This document shows, piece after piece, positions 1-5,825 of a stretch of DNA of 10,386 bases. This DNA is from an uncultured Clostridia bacterium. GTDB lineage: Bacteria; Bacillota; Clostridia; Oscillospirales; Oscillospiraceae. The DNA lies in contig CAMFZO010000036.1 of assembly GCA_946006895.1 (NCBI GenBank), positions 1 through 10,386 of the forward strand, read 5' to 3'. Both the position numbers and the translations under genes were made by a program. Position 1 is the first letter of the stretch. Every line of letters starts with the position of its first letter. The notes under the pieces are model-generated. The model was not told the DNA's origin, searched no databases, and saw only the letters and a list, made by a program, of their open reading frames with translations.

Positions 1-275
1 AGTTCAAGGGCCAGGTCTACGTCCTGTCCAAGGAAGAGGGCGGCCGTCACACTCCGTTCTTTAACAACTATCGTCCGCAGTTCTATTTCCGTACCACCGA
101 CGTTACCGGCATCATCAGCCTCCCCGAGGGCGTTGAGATGTGCATGCCCGGCGACAACATCGACATGGACGTCGAGCTGATCACCCCGATCGCTATCGAG
201 AAGGGCCTCCGCTTCGCTATCCGTGAAGGCGGCCGTACCGTCGGCTCCGGTGTTGTTATCGACATCAACGAGTAA
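1..275 (+). CDS. tuf: Elongation factor Tu, C-terminal part (5' truncated by window)
   Basis: EF-Tu delivers aminoacyl-tRNA to the ribosomal A site as a GTP complex in the cytoplasm. Only the last 90 residues are present, read in the frame starting at base 3 and ending in TAA at 273-275. They cover most of domain III, with the hallmark stretches GGRHTPFFNNYRPQFYFR and TDVTGII, then MPGDNIDMDVELITPIA, and the C-terminal GGRTVGSGVV followed by IDINE. These are close to invariant in bacterial EF-Tu, so the identification is firm. The G domain and domain II lie outside the window. A strong intrinsic terminator follows 14 bases after the stop, so this is the last gene of its operon (usually the str operon, fusA-tuf). 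Strong preference for C-ending codons fits a highly expressed gene. Confidence 0.97.
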   Translation, partial: FKGQVYVLSKEEGGRHTPFFNNYRPQFYFRTTDVTGIISLPEGVEMCMPGDNIDMDVELITPIAIEKGLRFAIREGGRTVGSGVVIDINE

Positions 276-288
276 TTCATAACCGTAT

Positions 289-318
289 GAGCAGGGCAGC
301 AATGCCCTGCTCTTTTTT
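289..318 (+). terminator. Rho-independent terminator after tuf
   Basis: A perfect 10-bp stem (289-298 GAGCAGGGCA with 303-312 TGCCCTGCTC) closes a GCAA tetraloop and is followed at once by six T (313-318). It ends the tuf transcript. The HD-domain gene begins only 30 bases later, leaving little room for a separate promoter, so that gene may depend on read-through. Confidence 0.93.
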
Positions 319-347
319 GAAAGACCTCCGCAGAAAGGAGAAACTCT

Positions 348-1004
348 ATGACTTTTCAAGAAATCGCAAAAAATGAGACCATCCGCGCCTATATCCGCAA
401 GGCGGATGAATCTCTGATCTCCCTGGGCTATACGGAGCACAGCTTTTCCCACGTCACCCATGTGGCCGGGGACGTGCGCTATATCCTGGAGACCCTGGAA
501 TATGACGCCCATACGGTGGAGATCGCCCAGATCGCCGGTTATCTCCACGACATCGGCAACCTGGTCAACCGTGTCGACCACTCCCAGAGCGGCGCGGTGA
601 TGGCCTTCCAGATATTGAATCAACTGAATTTTGACCCGGAGGACATTGCGACCATCGTCACCGCCATCGGCAACCACGACGAGGGGACCGGTGTGCCCGT
701 CAATGCCGTGGCTGCCGCGCTGATCCTAGCGGACAAAGCCGACGTGCGCCGCAGCCGTGTACGCAACCGGGACAGCTCCACCTTCGACATCCACGACCGG
801 GTCAACTACTCGGTGAAAAAATCCCAGCTCAAGATCAATGAGGACCGTACCATCGTCAAGCTGAAACTGACGGTAGACACCCGATACGGCTCGGTGATGG
901 ATTATTTTGAAATTTTCATGCAGCGCATGATCCTCTGCCGCAAGGCGGCGGAGAAGCTCGGCCTGCAGTTTAAGCTCATCATCAATGAGCAGCAGCTCAT
1001 ATAA
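348..1004 (+). CDS. HD-domain phosphohydrolase
   Basis: A cytoplasmic metal-dependent phosphohydrolase of the HD superfamily, 218 residues; the substrate cannot be told from sequence. The metal-binding signature is visible: H35 in SFSHVTHV, the H67-D68 pair in GYLHDIGN, H110 in AIGNHDEGTG and D129 in LADKADVRRSR. The C-terminal third (about 135-218) is mixed strand and helix with no recognised motif. There is no signal peptide or membrane segment. The ATG start at 348 has a good ribosome binding site, GAAAGGAG at 333-340. HD proteins of this size are often annotated only as hypothetical phosphohydrolases; a nucleotide or (p)ppGpp-like substrate is possible but unsupported. The gene ends in TAA at 1002-1004, directly against the stop codon of the convergent peptidase gene. 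Confidence 0.9.
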   Translation: MTFQEIAKNETIRAYIRKADESLISLGYTEHSFSHVTHVAGDVRYILETLEYDAHTVEIAQIAGYLHDIGNLVNRVDHSQSGAVMAFQILNQLNFDPEDIATIVTAIGNHDEGTGVPVNAVAAALILADKADVRRSRVRNRDSSTFDIHDRVNYSVKKSQLKINEDRTIVKLKLTVDTRYGSVMDYFEIFMQRMILCRKAAEKLGLQFKLIINEQQLI

Positions 1005-1973
1005 TCATTCCGCGTCCAGGTCCCGGTAGGGGTAGATGCGTACCCATTTGTCCTGCTCCTTATCGTAGCGGACGGAGCTTCGGTGCTCGGACAGCAGCTC
1101 CACCAGGCTGTAGACGTCCACCCAGATCTCCGAGTCACATTCCTTTTGGCTCTCGTCAAAAACCAGCTCCAGACCGAAGTGCAGATGCACCGTGTTGATG
1201 TTATTCACGTTTTCCCGGGTGGAGTAGCCCGTCCGCCCCATAAAGCCGATGACGTCGCCCGCTTCCACCCGGGAGCCGACCTCCAGGCCCCTGGCGTAGG
1301 GATGATCCTTTTGCAAATGGGCGTAATAGTAGTAGCGCAGGGTATCGTCGGAGCGGATGCCGATGCGCCAGCCGCCGTACTGGTTCCAGCCCAGGGCCTC
1401 CACGGTGCCGCTCTCCACGGCGACGATGGGCGTGCCCAGGCTGCCCATCAGGTCGTTGCCCAAATGCCTGCGCGCAAAGCCGTAGCTTCTGCGGTTGCCG
1501 AAATCGCGATAGTGGCTGTAGCCGTAGCCCGCCGCAATGGGCGAAAAGGCCTTTAAGCCGTAGGTGGCGACCCACTCCTTTTGCCCCGTCTCCTGATTTG
1601 TCACCTCAATGGCGTAATTTCCCACCAGACCGCCCAGAACCGCTTCGTAGGCCCGCCGGTAATAGGCAAAATAGGTGTATTGCTCCCCCAAAAGCTCCTG
1701 GGGCGTCAGATCGCCCTTCAATTCCTGGGCCGCCTGACGGACTGCCTTGGCGTCGACCAGCTTGGCCCCCTTGCGCACCGAGGCCAGAGCCAGAATGTCG
1801 ATCCAACTGATGGGCTTCTCCTCTCCCTGGGCGGCAATATCCTGCTCCAGAGCGGCCTTCAGCGCCGCATAACTCAGATCAAATTCTACCCAGCGCAGGA
1901 CTTCCCCCTGGGCGCAGACCCGGGGAAGCACCAGCCAAAGGGCTAAAAAGCATAAAAAGATCCTCTTTTTCAC
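1005..1973 (-). CDS. Secreted M23 (LytM-type) metallopeptidase
   Basis: A zinc endopeptidase expected to cut peptidoglycan cross-bridges or stem peptides outside the membrane. The reading frame can begin at GTG 1982 (325 aa), but a GTG at 1973 (322 aa) is better placed, with GAGGTG 7 bases upstream, so it is preferred. In 325-aa numbering, residues 4-25 form a signal peptide (KKR, hydrophobic FLCFLALWLVL, then RVCAQ). The peptidase domain is about 150-280. It has the first zinc motif H173-xxx-D177 (RRHLGNDLMG), H222 in YYAHLQ, and H266-L-H268 in VHLHFGLEL, so all M23 active-site residues are present. Residues 30-140 are a helical region of unknown role. It lies downstream of the sigma/anti-sigma pair on the same strand, 37-46 bp after the anti-sigma gene, which suggests cell-envelope stress control. 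Its start site lies in a strong hairpin (separate entry). Confidence 0.92.
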   Translation of the reverse strand: MKKRIFLCFLALWLVLPRVCAQGEVLRWVEFDLSYAALKAALEQDIAAQGEEKPISWIDILALASVRKGAKLVDAKAVRQAAQELKGDLTPQELLGEQYTYFAYYRRAYEAVLGGLVGNYAIEVTNQETGQKEWVATYGLKAFSPIAAGYGYSHYRDFGNRRSYGFARRHLGNDLMGSLGTPIVAVESGTVEALGWNQYGGWRIGIRSDDTLRYYYYAHLQKDHPYARGLEVGSRVEAGDVIGFMGRTGYSTRENVNNINTVHLHFGLELVFDESQKECDSEIWVDVYSLVELLSEHRSSVRYDKEQDKWVRIYPYRDLDAE

Positions 1974-2015
1974 AAGACTCACCTCTTCAATATGGTAGTC
2001 TGCGAAAAAGAGGAT
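1954..2015 (-). terminator. Hairpin plus U-tract over the peptidase start: terminator or attenuator
   Basis: Read on the minus strand, a 12-nt arm at 2015-2004 (ATCCTCTTTTTC) is perfectly complementary to 1971-1960 (GAAAAAGAGGAT). Inside it, AGACT (2001-1997) pairs AGTCT (1979-1975) and ACC (1996-1994) pairs GGT (1983-1981), leaving a 10-nt loop. Right after the stem comes CTTTTT, then ATG and TTTTT again, the layout of an intrinsic terminator. It starts 4 bases after the anti-sigma stop codon. The stem buries part of the GAGGTG ribosome binding site and the GTG start of the M23 gene, so it may end most transcripts, or limit both transcription and translation into the peptidase. The structure is read by eye; the regulatory role is inference. 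Confidence 0.65.
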
Positions 2016-2019
2016 GCTT

Positions 2020-3168
2020 TTATTCTGCCTTGTCGGCAGGCTTCACGCTGACCTCGACGAGTAAAACGGTGCAATTTTCCAATGATTTGATGGATGCCGG
2101 ATAGTAGACGCAAAGCTCATAGGTGCCGGCGCACTCGTCAAAGAGGGCGGTGAGCGTTTCGTAATCCACGGTGCAGGTGGTGACGGCGAGGCTCGCTTCC
2201 TGTCCGTCGTCCCGGGGCAGCGGACGGAGGAACAGACCGTTGTTCATCCGGGTGTAGAGATTATCGCCCAGGACGTCGGCGGAGGCTGTCTCGGCAGGAA
2301 ACAGGGTAAAGTCGGCCAGGCCGGCGATCTCTGCCGTGTCGGTTTTCCAGATCACCAGGACGGGACCCTCAACGGGTTTCTGCTTGGCGGTGCCCCGCTT
2401 GGGCGGCGGATTCTCGTCCGTCTGCCCCGAATAGGTGTACATGGGAGGCGGCTCGACGGTCTCATCCGTGGCGTTTCCGTTCTGCAGGTATGCCAGCGGA
2501 GGCGGTGAGGGCTCAAAATAGGTGTCCTGCGTGGGATCGACAGCCGTTGTGTCCTCCGCAGGCTCCGTCGGCTCACTGCTGTCGGCAGCGACGGCGCTGT
2601 TTTTTTCCGTCGGCTGCATGGCCTGCGTCGGCGCAGGTTCCGTCTCCGGCGCGTTGAGCTGTCCGCTGTCGGCCGGAGTATTGAGGTCAGCACCGCCGGA
2701 CGGGTCGGAGGCACTGGTCAGTGTGTCGGAAAGGACTGTGTTCTCGCTGACGGCGTTGGTTGCCGCCGGGTCGGAAACGTCATTGCAGGCCGCTTCTGCC
2801 GCCAGGTCGTAGGAGGCCTTTTCCATGGCGCTGCCGTCGGTCTTGGGCAGGGAAACATTACCCCAGACCACAAAGGCCAGCAGTGCGGCCGCAGCCAAAC
2901 CTGTGGCGGCGGTGGAGATCAGGAAGCGTTTGCCGAAGCGGGGCTTCTTTTCCTCCCTGCGGATCTGGGACATGATACGCGCCGCCAGGTCCACCGGGGG
3001 CTGGGCTTCCTGAGAGGCCAGCAGCGCGTCGTTTTCTTCCAACCGGGCCAGGAGCTCGCGGCAGTGGCGGCAGGTTTTCAGATGCTGCTGCAGACGGCGT
3101 TCTTCAATCTCGCTGTTGGCTCCGTCCAAATGCCCGCTGAGCAGTGGGAATATTTGATTGCATTTCAT
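2020..3168 (-). CDS. Zinc-finger transmembrane anti-sigma factor
   Basis: Binds and holds the ECF sigma factor encoded just upstream until an envelope signal releases it. 382 residues. The N-terminal anti-sigma domain (about 1-72) carries the zinc motif H29-xxx-C33-xx-C36 (QQHLKTCRHC) plus C3, as in zf-HC2/ZAS anti-sigma factors of the RsiW/ChrR type. A single membrane span lies at about 82-104 (RFLISTAATGLAAAALLAFV). The outside part has a long Thr/Ser/Pro/Glu-rich linker (about 110-265) and a C-terminal domain (about 268-380) with two or three cysteines that I do not recognise and that may be the sensor. The ATG at 3168 has AAAGGAGG 9 bases upstream. The sigma gene stop lies only 16 bp before this start, so the two are co-transcribed. 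This protein is longer than most of its class because of the linker and C-terminal domain. Confidence 0.88.
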   Translation of the reverse strand: MKCNQIFPLLSGHLDGANSEIEERRLQQHLKTCRHCRELLARLEENDALLASQEAQPPVDLAARIMSQIRREEKKPRFGKRFLISTAATGLAAAALLAFVVWGNVSLPKTDGSAMEKASYDLAAEAACNDVSDPAATNAVSENTVLSDTLTSASDPSGGADLNTPADSGQLNAPETEPAPTQAMQPTEKNSAVAADSSEPTEPAEDTTAVDPTQDTYFEPSPPPLAYLQNGNATDETVEPPPMYTYSGQTDENPPPKRGTAKQKPVEGPVLVIWKTDTAEIAGLADFTLFPAETASADVLGDNLYTRMNNGLFLRPLPRDDGQEASLAVTTCTVDYETLTALFDECAGTYELCVYYPASIKSLENCTVLLVEVSVKPADKAE

Positions 3169-3184
3169 ATCCGCGACCTCCTTT

Positions 3185-3787
3185 CTATCTGTTTGACGCC
3201 GGAAGTTCCGATTTGTTCCCGATTTGTAAAAGTTTTTTTCTTAAATTATCCCGGGCACGGGCAAGGCGGGACTTGACGGTGCCCTCTTTGACATCCAAAA
3301 TTTCCGCGATCTCCGCGTAGCTCAGATCGTTGACCACCCGCAGGGTGATGATCTGTCGCTGCGACGCCTCCAACTGCGACAGGGCGTGGACGAGCTGTGA
3401 ACGCTCCTCGGCCGACAGGAGGGCTTCCTCCGGCGTGGGCGCTTCGTCCGTCACATCCAGGACCTGCTCCTCGCCCTCATCGTCCTCCACCGTCAGGGAG
3501 CACTGGGGCCGCCGCTTCAGGCTGCGCAGATAGTCCAGACAGGTGTTGGTCGTCAGACGGTAGAGCCAGGTGGAAAAGGAGGACTCAAACTGGAAGCTGC
3601 TCAGACTTCGCCAGGCTTTCAAAAACGCCTCCTGGGTCATGTCCGCGGCGTCCTCCGGGTTGCCCGTCATGCGCAGACAGAGGTTGTAGATAGGCGTCTG
3701 ATATTTCAAAAGCAGCTGCTCAAAGGCATCCGCGCTTCCGGCAGCGGCTTTTTTTATGATCTTTTTCTCTTCTATTATGTTACTCAC
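3185..3787 (-). CDS. ECF RNA polymerase sigma factor (sigma-70 family, RpoE/SigW-like)
   Basis: An alternative sigma factor that directs RNA polymerase to stress promoters; 200 residues. Region 2 is about 20-93: AFEQLLLKYQTPIYNLCLRM, then DAADMTQEAFLKAWRSL and the promoter-melting STWLYRLTTNTCLDYLR. An acidic linker (about 98-130) leads to region 4 (132-186) with the helix-turn-helix LSYAEIAEILDVKEGTVKSR. Region 3 is absent, as in all ECF factors. The GTG start at 3787 overlaps the TGA stop of the dus gene (GTGA), implying translational coupling. However, the Shine-Dalgarno-like GAGGTG runs into that GTG, so the true start is less certain than the gene. The membrane anti-sigma gene follows at 16 bp. 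It is probably held inactive by that protein and released by an envelope signal. Confidence 0.94.
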   Translation of the reverse strand: MSNIIEEKKIIKKAAAGSADAFEQLLLKYQTPIYNLCLRMTGNPEDAADMTQEAFLKAWRSLSSFQFESSFSTWLYRLTTNTCLDYLRSLKRRPQCSLTVEDDEGEEQVLDVTDEAPTPEEALLSAEERSQLVHALSQLEASQRQIITLRVVNDLSYAEIAEILDVKEGTVKSRLARARDNLRKKLLQIGNKSELPASNR

Positions 3788-4749
3788 CTCAAATCCCGTT
3801 GGATGGCCTTGATAACGTTGAAAACCTCGTCGGCAGTGGAGAGCCGGGAGATCTGTTCCTTGTAAAATGAACTGTGGGATACGCCCCGCAGATACCAGGC
3901 AAGCTGCTTGCGGGCCTCCAGACAGGCGATATGCTCACCCTTGTCCTCCAGCGACAGGAGGAACTGCTGCCGCGCAACCTCCATACGGTCTGACAGGGGT
4001 GGAAGCACCGGAATGTCCATACCTGAGAGGGCGGCATTGAGCTGGGCGAAGATCCAAGGGTCACCAAAGCTGCCGCGCCCGACGGCAAAGGCTGCCGCGC
4101 CGCTGTGCATTTTGCAGCGCAGAATGTCCTCAGGTGTAAACAGGTCGCCGTTGGCAATGACGGGGATCGAGACTGCCTCCACGACCTGCCCGATGGCGTC
4201 CCAGTCTGCCCGGCCGGAGTAGAGCATGGATTTTGTGCGGCCGTGGACGGTGATGGCGTCGGCGCCGTTATCCTCCAGGATCCGGACAAATTCGACGGCA
4301 TTGATGCTGCCCTTGTCCCAGCCAAGCCGGGTCTTGACCGTCACGGGGACGCTGACGGCAGCCTTGACGGCCCGGACGATGCTGCCGGCCAAAGCCGGGT
4401 CACGCATGAGGGCGCTGCCGTCGCCGTTGCCGGTGATCTTCGGCATGGGACAGCCCATGTTGATGTCGATGAAGTCGCAGCCGCTGTGTTCCAGGGCAAG
4501 CAGGGCAGCCTGAGCCATGATCTCCGGGTCACTGCCGAAGATCTGCGCGCCGCAGAGGGAGCCTTCACTTTTGCGCAGGAGAGATTTGCTTTTTTTGTCC
4601 TGATAGACGAGGGCACGGGAGGAGACCATCTCCGTCACGGTGACGGCGGCACCCATCTGCCCGCAGACCGTGCGGAAAGCGTAATCCGTCACACCGGCCA
4701 TGGGGGCCAAAAAAACGCGTCCGGAGATCTCCCGTCCGAGAAATTGCAT
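3784..4749 (-). CDS. dusB: tRNA-dihydrouridine synthase, DusB-like
   Basis: An FMN-dependent enzyme that reduces uridine to dihydrouridine in the D-loop of tRNAs, using NAD(P)H. Typical length: 321 residues from ATG 4749. A TTG at 4755 would add two residues, but it sits 1-2 bases after the GAGGTGG ribosome binding site, whereas the ATG is 7 bases away. Family motifs in order (321-aa numbering): FLAPMAGVTDYAFR near the N-terminus for FMN, INMGCPMPK with catalytic Cys at about 100, then GNGDGSALMRDP, VTVKTRLGWD, ITVHGRT with SGRADWD, IPVIANGDLFTPED and AFAVGRGSFGDPWIF. The C-terminal helical tRNA-binding domain (about 240-321) is present. It is first gene of the minus-strand cluster, with its own promoter at 4777-4805. 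The B subfamily assignment rests on motif style and on being a Firmicute, so it is less sure than the family. Confidence 0.94.
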   Translation of the reverse strand: MQFLGREISGRVFLAPMAGVTDYAFRTVCGQMGAAVTVTEMVSSRALVYQDKKSKSLLRKSEGSLCGAQIFGSDPEIMAQAALLALEHSGCDFIDINMGCPMPKITGNGDGSALMRDPALAGSIVRAVKAAVSVPVTVKTRLGWDKGSINAVEFVRILEDNGADAITVHGRTKSMLYSGRADWDAIGQVVEAVSIPVIANGDLFTPEDILRCKMHSGAAAFAVGRGSFGDPWIFAQLNAALSGMDIPVLPPLSDRMEVARQQFLLSLEDKGEHIACLEARKQLAWYLRGVSHSSFYKEQISRLSTADEVFNVIKAIQRDLR

Positions 4750-4776
4750 ATGCAAACCACCTCACTATATTTGTAC

Positions 4777-4805
4777 CACATAAGTCGAAAAAACTCAACT
4801 GTCAA
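4777..4805 (-). promoter_or_regulatory. Sigma-A-type promoter for dus-sigma-anti-sigma cluster
   Basis: On the minus strand, TTGACA (4805-4800) is separated by 17 bases from TATGTG (4782-4777). The -35 is perfect consensus and the -10 is weaker. A start near 4770 would give a leader of about 20 bases containing the GAGGTGG ribosome binding site before ATG 4749, a tidy arrangement. No typical ECF promoter (AAC-type -35) was recognised in this gap. Confidence 0.6.
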
Positions 4806-4953
4806 AATGTTTTTCACGGCGGGAAACGGAAAATGAATCATTTCGGTGAGAAAAAGGGGCGTGCCTGCATGGGGGCGGCTGGCATCTGCAGCAAGACGGG
4901 CCTGCACTGTAGGAGCGGCTAATAGCCGTCCGATTCGAGGCAGTTTCGTATTT

Positions 4954-4980
4954 GGCGGGCGGCTGATAGCCGCCCCTACG
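4954..4980. repeat. 27-bp direct repeat with palindromic core, copy 1
   Basis: Identical over 27 bases to 5269-5295. The core is GGGCGGCT-GAT-AGCCGCCC, arms 4957-4964 and 4968-4975, followed by CTACG. An RNA copy of either strand would fold to an 8-bp GC-rich hairpin. Confidence 0.85.
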
Positions 4981-5004
4981 GTTAGGCTTCATATATTGAC
5001 GTAG

Positions 5005-5032
5005 GGCGCGACCACTGGGCGCGCCGTTTTTT
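5005..5032 (+). terminator. Terminator-like hairpin in repeat region
   Basis: GGCGCG (5005-5010) pairs with CGCGCC (5020-5025) around a 9-base loop, then G and six T. It has the form of a plus-strand intrinsic terminator, but no plus-strand gene lies upstream to be ended, so it may belong to the repeat element or to an unannotated transcript. Confidence 0.4.
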
Positions 5033-5268
5033 GTTCGTCTGCGAAGCAGACACCACAGTTCTTAGTTTTTAGCCTTTAGCCCTTAGTCATAAAGCTGCCT
5101 CAGGCAGCTTAGGGCGGACAGGGACGTTTGCGAGCGCCGCCGGTGGCGGATACAGCGAGCAATAAGGAGTGGCAGCGGTCGAAATTTGAAGCCGCCGTCA
5201 GCGCGGCGCACAAATTTCGGGCACCGCAACAGAAGTCGTCCGCCCCTACGAACGCTAATGGAAGGTGC

Positions 5269-5295
5269 GGCGGGCGGCTGATAGCCGCCCCTACG
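5269..5295. repeat. 27-bp direct repeat with palindromic core, copy 2
   Basis: Same 27 bases as 4954-4980; core arms 5272-5279 and 5283-5290 with GAT between them. The flanking bases differ, so the repeat unit is sharply bounded on at least the 3' side (CTACG then divergence). Confidence 0.85.
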
Positions 5296-5406
5296 ATAAT
5301 GGGGTTGCTGCAACGGGTAGTGGGTAGTTGGGCCTGCGGGCAAGGTACCCGGATCACTTCATTCCAAAGAAACGAATAATTCTTGCGAAATTTGTGATAT
5401 TTCCTA

Positions 5407-5435
5407 TTGACAGACGCATAGGACAGTGCTATAAT
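5407..5435 (+). promoter_or_regulatory. Consensus sigma-A promoter of the metal-resistance operon
   Basis: TTGACA (5407-5412), a 17-base spacer, then TATAAT (5430-5435): both boxes match the housekeeping consensus exactly. Transcription should start near 5442, 67 bases before the repressor start codon. Such a strong promoter implies tight repression by the operator just downstream. Confidence 0.9.
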
Positions 5436-5446
5436 TCAACCATAGT

Positions 5447-5477
5447 TGAGCAAATGTTCAAGTGTTCAAACGTTGAA
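5447..5477 (+). promoter_or_regulatory. Operator-like dyads for the ArsR/SmtB repressor
   Basis: Just after the expected transcription start lies TGAGCA-AA-TGTTCA (5447-5460), very close to the 6-2-6 dyad TGAACA-N2-TGTTCA known for SmtB/CzrA-type repressors. It is followed by TTCAA-ACG-TTGAA (5465-5477). The half-site TGTTCAA occurs twice with an 8-base offset (5455-5461 and 5463-5469). Two overlapping dimer sites are therefore plausible. The dyads are visible; binding by the adjacent repressor is inferred from position and family. Confidence 0.72.
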
Positions 5478-5508
5478 ATGAATAAATAAGGAGCAAGGAG
5501 GAAGCAGC

Positions 5509-5820
5509 ATGGACGAGCAAAAGGATTCCCTGTGCGAGTTGGACGAGGAAGCTCTGTTTGAAATGGCGGAGCTGTTCAAGGTCTTCGGCGATTCCACCCG
5601 CATCCGTATTCTGTATGCCATGTTTGACAAGGAGCGGAATGTCAGCGACCTGTGCGAGGAGCTGGGCATGAGTATTTCCGCCGTGTCCCATCAGCTTCGG
5701 CTGCTGAAGCAGTCCAAGCTGGTCCGTTACCGCCGAGAGGGCAGAATGGCTTATTATATGCTGGCCGACGATCATGTGAAAACCATCATCGGCATGGCAA
5801 AAGAACATATTGAGGAGTGA
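5509..5820 (+). CDS. ArsR/SmtB-family metal-sensing repressor
   Basis: A winged-helix repressor (103 residues) that leaves DNA when it binds a metal ion. The DNA-binding core is about 20-85: FKVFGDSTRIRILYAM, then the recognition helix region LCEELGMSISAVSHQLRLLK, then the wing LVRYRREGRMAYYML. At the C-terminal helix, D87, H89, H100 and E103 have exactly the spacing (D-x-H, +11 H, +3 E) of the alpha-5 zinc site of SmtB (the known family site). C9 and C49 sit where CadC-type sensors have Cd/Pb ligands in the N-terminus and alpha-3, but only one cysteine of the usual pair is present in alpha-3. The likely metals are Zn and Cd, perhaps Pb. AAGGAGG at 5495-5501 supports ATG 5509. The promoter and operator-like dyads upstream suggest autorepression of the whole operon. 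Confidence 0.93.
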   Translation: MDEQKDSLCELDEEALFEMAELFKVFGDSTRIRILYAMFDKERNVSDLCEELGMSISAVSHQLRLLKQSKLVRYRREGRMAYYMLADDHVKTIIGMAKEHIEE

Positions 5821-5825
5821 GAGAT

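Larger units (their letters stand above)
4806..5400. repeat. Intergenic palindromic repeat region without genes
   Basis: About 600 bp between the divergent dus and arsR-type genes with no credible coding sequence. The short open frames here lie within repeats. It holds a 27-bp perfect direct repeat (4954-4980 and 5269-5295) with a GGGCGGCT/AGCCGCCC core palindrome, and a degenerate relative at about 4909-4930. It also contains several further hairpins: GTCTGC/GCAGAC (5037-5051), AAGCTGCC/GGCAGCTT (5092-5110), and a long imperfect stem-loop at 5175-5227 (GCGGT CGAAATTT pairing with AAATTTCG and ACCGC). This resembles the non-coding repetitive elements scattered between genes in Oscillospiraceae chromosomes; I cannot count genome copies here. 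Confidence 0.65.

Noticed and set aside
1083..1946. Plus-strand frames (157, 121 codons) opposite the M23 peptidase
   Set aside because: They are antisense shadows of a gene with complete active-site motifs. No signals of translation or family resemblance were seen.
4105..4836. 243-codon plus-strand frame opposite dusB
   Set aside because: It is antisense to a clear Dus enzyme. The composition (Asp/Gly/Ala/Val-rich) is what the complementary strand of GC-rich coding DNA gives.
4954..5295. CRISPR array based on repeated palindromic units
   Set aside because: Only two exact copies exist, 315 bp apart, with no regular spacing or array of spacers and no cas genes in the window.
5083..5379. Open frames of 82-86 codons in the intergenic repeat region
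   Set aside because: They run through palindromic repeats on both strands, have low-complexity Arg/Ala/Pro-rich translations and no ribosome binding site.
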